From assembly GCA_902539235.1 (NCBI GenBank), contig CACBIC010000007.1, positions 1-42,870 of the forward strand: 42,870 nt of DNA. Direction: 5' to 3'. Origin of the DNA: an uncultured Pelagibacteraceae bacterium. GTDB lineage: Bacteria > Pseudomonadota > Alphaproteobacteria > Pelagibacterales > Pelagibacteraceae. A program made the position numbers and the translations under genes. The notes below the pieces were generated by a model. That model did not search any database and was not told where the DNA came from. It saw only the letters and a list, made by a program, of their open reading frames with translations. Of this stretch, positions 38,641 through 42,870 are shown piece after piece; positions within the stretch are counted from its first letter, which is position 1, and every line of letters begins with the position of its first letter.

Positions 38641-39558
38641 TTGTCTAAAAAATTAGTACTCTTAGCAGGTCCTACAGCTTCAGGAAAATCTAATTTAGCA
38701 ATCAAATTAGCAAAAAAACTTAACGGTGAAATTATAAATGCAGATAGTATGCAAATTTTTAAAGAATTTACTGTTTTATCATCTCGACCTACTTTTAACC
38801 AAACTAAGAAAGTAAAACATCATCTTTATGGAATAATTACAGTAAAAAAACATTTTTCCGCAGGTGAATGGCTTAAAAAAGTAAAAATTAAAATAAACAC
38901 TTGTGTGAAAAAGAAAAAAATTCCAATAATTGTAGGTGGAACTGGTCTTTATTTTAATACAATCACTAAAGGTATAAGTAAAATTCCTGATATTGATCTA
39001 AAAACAAGAAATAAAGTTAGAAACTTATATAAAAAACTTGGAATTAAAAAATTTTATAATGCACTAATTAAGCTTGACCCTAAAAGTAAAGGCAGAATAC
39101 TTCCTACTGATCCACAAAGGATTCAAAGAGCATATGAAGTAAAACTAAAAACAAAAAAATCGCTTTATGAGTGGTTTGAAAAGACAAAATCTGATTTTTT
39201 AGAATTTGATATAAGAAAGATCTTTATTGAAATCCCAAGAGATATATTACTTAATAAAATTTCAATCAGAACGGAACAAATGTTTAAGAAAAAATGTATT
39301 AATGAAGTAAAAAAATTTAATAATCTTAAAGTCAGTAAAAGTTTTTCAGCAAATAAATTAATAGGCGTTCAAGAAATAAACGATTATTTAAAGGGTTTAA
39401 TAACTCTAGAACAGTGTAAAGACTTAATAAATATAAAGACTAGGCAGTATGCAAAAAGACAAAATACTTGGGCTAGAGGCCATATGAAGAATTGGAACAA
39501 GCTTTATTCGAAAAATTTCTCAAATCTTTTAAAAAAATCATTAAAAGTTGTAACCTAG
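38641..39558 (+). CDS. miaA: tRNA dimethylallyltransferase
   Basis: Adds the isoprenoid to A37 of tRNAs that read U-starting codons. Seen: P-loop LAGPTASGKSNLA (about residues 7-19), NADSMQIF, SSRPTF, HHLYGI, IIVGGTGLYFNTIT, and TDPQRIQRAYEV; the late KTRQYAKRQNTWARG is a family hallmark. TTG at 38641, 1 bp after the degP stop, is the start; no ATG gives a complete P-loop domain. 305 aa. Confidence 0.95.
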   Translation: MSKKLVLLAGPTASGKSNLAIKLAKKLNGEIINADSMQIFKEFTVLSSRPTFNQTKKVKHHLYGIITVKKHFSAGEWLKKVKIKINTCVKKKKIPIIVGGTGLYFNTITKGISKIPDIDLKTRNKVRNLYKKLGIKKFYNALIKLDPKSKGRILPTDPQRIQRAYEVKLKTKKSLYEWFEKTKSDFLEFDIRKIFIEIPRDILLNKISIRTEQMFKKKCINEVKKFNNLKVSKSFSANKLIGVQEINDYLKGLITLEQCKDLINIKTRQYAKRQNTWARGHMKNWNKLYSKNFSNLLKKSLKVVT

Positions 39559-39561
39559 AAC

Positions 39562-39589
39562 TTGACGCAATCCATTTCTAGGCTAGATT
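39562..39589 (+). promoter_or_regulatory. Promoter of ilvBNC
   Basis: Near-consensus TTGACG (39562-39567), 16-bp spacer and TAGATT (39584-39589). The ilvB ATG is at 39596, six bases after the -10, with no ribosome-binding site, so transcription should start at the start codon. No attenuator leader fits in the 37-bp gap. Confidence 0.6.
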
Positions 39590-39595
39590 GTATGA

Positions 39596-41361
39596 ATGCC
39601 GAAATTATTAAGCGGAGCAGAAATTGTTTTTAAAGCATTAGAGGACCAAAAAGTAGAATATATTTTTGGTTACCCTGGGGGTGCAGTTTTGCCTATTTAT
39701 GATGAATTAAAAAATCATAAATCTATTAAACATATTTTAGCCAGACATGAGCAAGGAGCAGGCCACTCGGCTGAGGGATATGCAAGATCAAGTGGTAAGC
39801 CAGGAGTTTTATTAGTTACATCCGGTCCAGGTGCAACAAATGCTGTAACTGCTTTGACAGATGCTTACATGGATTCAGTTCCTCTTGTATGTATCTCTGG
39901 ACAAGTGCCGACACATCTAATCGGAACAGATGCATTTCAAGAATGTGATACGACTGGAATTACACGACCATGTACAAAACATAATTGGTTAGTAAAAGAT
40001 GTAAATGATCTCTCAAAAGTTTTACACTTAGCTTTCGAGGTGGCAACCACAGGGCGACCCGGACCAGTTTTAGTTGATATTCCAAAAGATATTCAATTTA
40101 AAAAAGGTAAATATAAATTTTTTAAGAATAGACTTAAAAAAAAACTTAATGGCAAAGCATCTCGCAAAATATCTAACTCAGAATTAGATAAATTTATTGA
40201 TTTGATGAAAAAATCCTCAAAGCCTATCTTTTATACAGGCGGAGGAGTTATAAACTCAGGACCTGATGCTAGTAAACATTTGCGAGAATTAGTTTCTCTA
40301 ACCGGCTTTCCGATTACTTCAACTCTACAAGGACTCGGGGCATATCCTGGCGATGATCCACAATTTTTGGGCATGCTTGGTATGCACGGAACTTATGAAG
40401 CAAATAACGCGATGCATGACTGTGATTTAATGATAAACATTGGAGCAAGATTTGATGATAGAATTACCGGAAAGGTTGATGAGTTTTCACCTGGTTCAAA
40501 AAAAATTCATGTCGATATTGATCCTTCTTCAATTGGAAAAAATATAAAAGTTGACCTTGCTATAGTTAGCGACGTTACAGAGCTTTTGATGTCTTTAAAC
40601 AAAAGATTCAAAGAGAAAAATAAAAACTTTGTAAGTTCTAACAAACAGAAAACATCAAAATGGTGGGAACAAATCGGAAAATGGAGAGAAAAAAAGTCTT
40701 TAAATTTTATAAATAGCAATAAGGTTATAAAACCTCAACATGCAGTACAAAGGCTGTATGAACTCACAAAAAATCAAGACACTTTTATTACGACAGAGGT
40801 TGGTCAACACCAAATGTGGGCAGCACAACATTATAAATTTAATAAACCTAATAGATGGATGACATCTGGCGGACTTGGAACAATGGGGTACGGACTTCCA
40901 GCTGCAATTGGTGTTCAAATTGCTAATCCTGGAAAACTTGTTGTTGATATCGCAGGAGAGGCATCTGTGTTAATGACTATGCAAGAAATGTCTACAGCTG
41001 TTCAATATAGGTTACCAATAAAAATATTTATTTTAAATAACGAATACATGGGAATGGTAAGGCAGTGGCAAGAACTTTTACATGAAAAAAATTATTCCGA
41101 AAGTTACACTGCTGCTCTCCCAGACTTTGTTAAACTAGCAGAGTCTTATGGTTGTGTAGGAATAAGAGCAAAAACACCTGAAGAGTTGGATGAAAAAATT
41201 AAAGAGATGATTAATGTTGATAAACCAGTAATATTTGATTGTGTTGTCGATAAAGCAGAAAATTGTTTTCCAATGATACCTTCGGGTAAACCACACAACC
41301 AAATGATCTTAGGCCCAGAGGAAGAGGAAGAAATATCTGATGAAGGGAAAATTTTAGTTTA

Positions 41362-41362
<1 letters not shown>
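39596..41362 (+). CDS. ilvB: Acetolactate synthase large subunit
   Basis: Thiamine-diphosphate enzyme condensing pyruvate with pyruvate or 2-ketobutyrate, first common step of valine/leucine/isoleucine synthesis. Seen: FGYPGGAVLPIYDEL (about residues 19-33), RHEQGAGHSAEGYARSSG with the catalytic Glu, TSGPGATNAVTAL, FQECDTTGITRPCTKHNW, and GLGTMGYGLPAAIG; the Mg-ThDP motif is represented by DIAGEASVL to NNEYMGMVRQWQ. 588 aa, normal. Its stop overlaps the ilvN start (TAATG). Confidence 0.98.

Positions 41363-42870
<1,508 letters not shown>

Noticed and set aside
39559-39595. Attenuator or riboswitch upstream of ilvB
   Set aside because: The gap is only 37 bp and is filled by a promoter; there is no room for a leader peptide or aptamer.

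Overview
The window looks like a piece of a SAR11-type (Pelagibacterales) alphaproteobacterial chromosome. The evidence is strongly A+T-rich DNA, lysine/asparagine/isoleucine-rich proteins, very short or overlapping gene junctions, and a circularly permuted two-piece tmRNA gene of the alphaproteobacterial kind. The taxonomic assignment is inference from these traits and from gene content; no database was searched.

Layout. (1) 1-1230: three unrecognised minus-strand genes, then an isolated 3' part of a CAT-anticodon tRNA. This looks like the right-hand attachment-site scar of a genomic island whose intact tRNA would lie left of the window. (2) 1234-3402: an MlaA/MlaC-like lipid-trafficking pair (minus) and an AmpD-type amidase (plus). 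(3) 3433-3791: RNase P RNA. (4) 3844-22344: a near-complete division and cell-wall (dcw) cluster: mraZ, ftsZ, rsmH, ftsL, ftsI, a murE-murF fusion, mraY, murD, ftsW, murG, murC, murB, ddl, ftsQ, ftsA, lpxC. It starts with a promoter overlapped by three 10-bp-phased MraZ boxes. Two things depart from the usual order: ftsZ has moved from behind ftsA to directly behind mraZ, and the remaining ftsA product has lost recognisable nucleotide-binding motifs. (5) 22392-25245: bamD and ligA. (6) 25234-31819: minus-strand pepP-like and uvrD genes, a divergent AsmA-like gene, and minus-strand fumC. (7) 31886-33240: a MazG/HisE-like pyrophosphohydrolase, two small membrane proteins, an entericidin-like small lipoprotein flanked by a 21-bp direct repeat, and the split ssrA gene. 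(8) 33245-34967: thyX and an Mrp-family ATPase, convergent. (9) 35044-39558: hflK, hflC, a DUF2065-like protein, a DegP-type protease and miaA. (10) 39596 to the end: ilvB, ilvN and ilvC (truncated by the window edge).

How it works together. The dcw block supplies cytoplasmic and membrane steps of murein synthesis (MurB-G, MraY, Ddl), septal synthesis (FtsI/W/L/Q) and the Z-ring (FtsZ, FtsA-like), followed by outer-membrane genes (lpxC, bamD). MraZ probably represses the whole block, now including ftsZ, from its own promoter. hflKC and degP form a membrane/periplasm quality-control operon, and ilvBNC a branched-chain amino acid operon.

Most notable signals: the ftsZ relocation together with a degenerate FtsA; the MraZ operator; two tRNA/tmRNA 3'-end duplications that look like integration scars; promoters whose -10 box sits six or seven bases before the start codon (leaderless mRNAs); an Mrp ATPase without its CxxC pair; and a 26-residue membrane peptide gene coupled to the pyrophosphohydrolase gene. 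I saw no CRISPR array, transposase or integrase gene.
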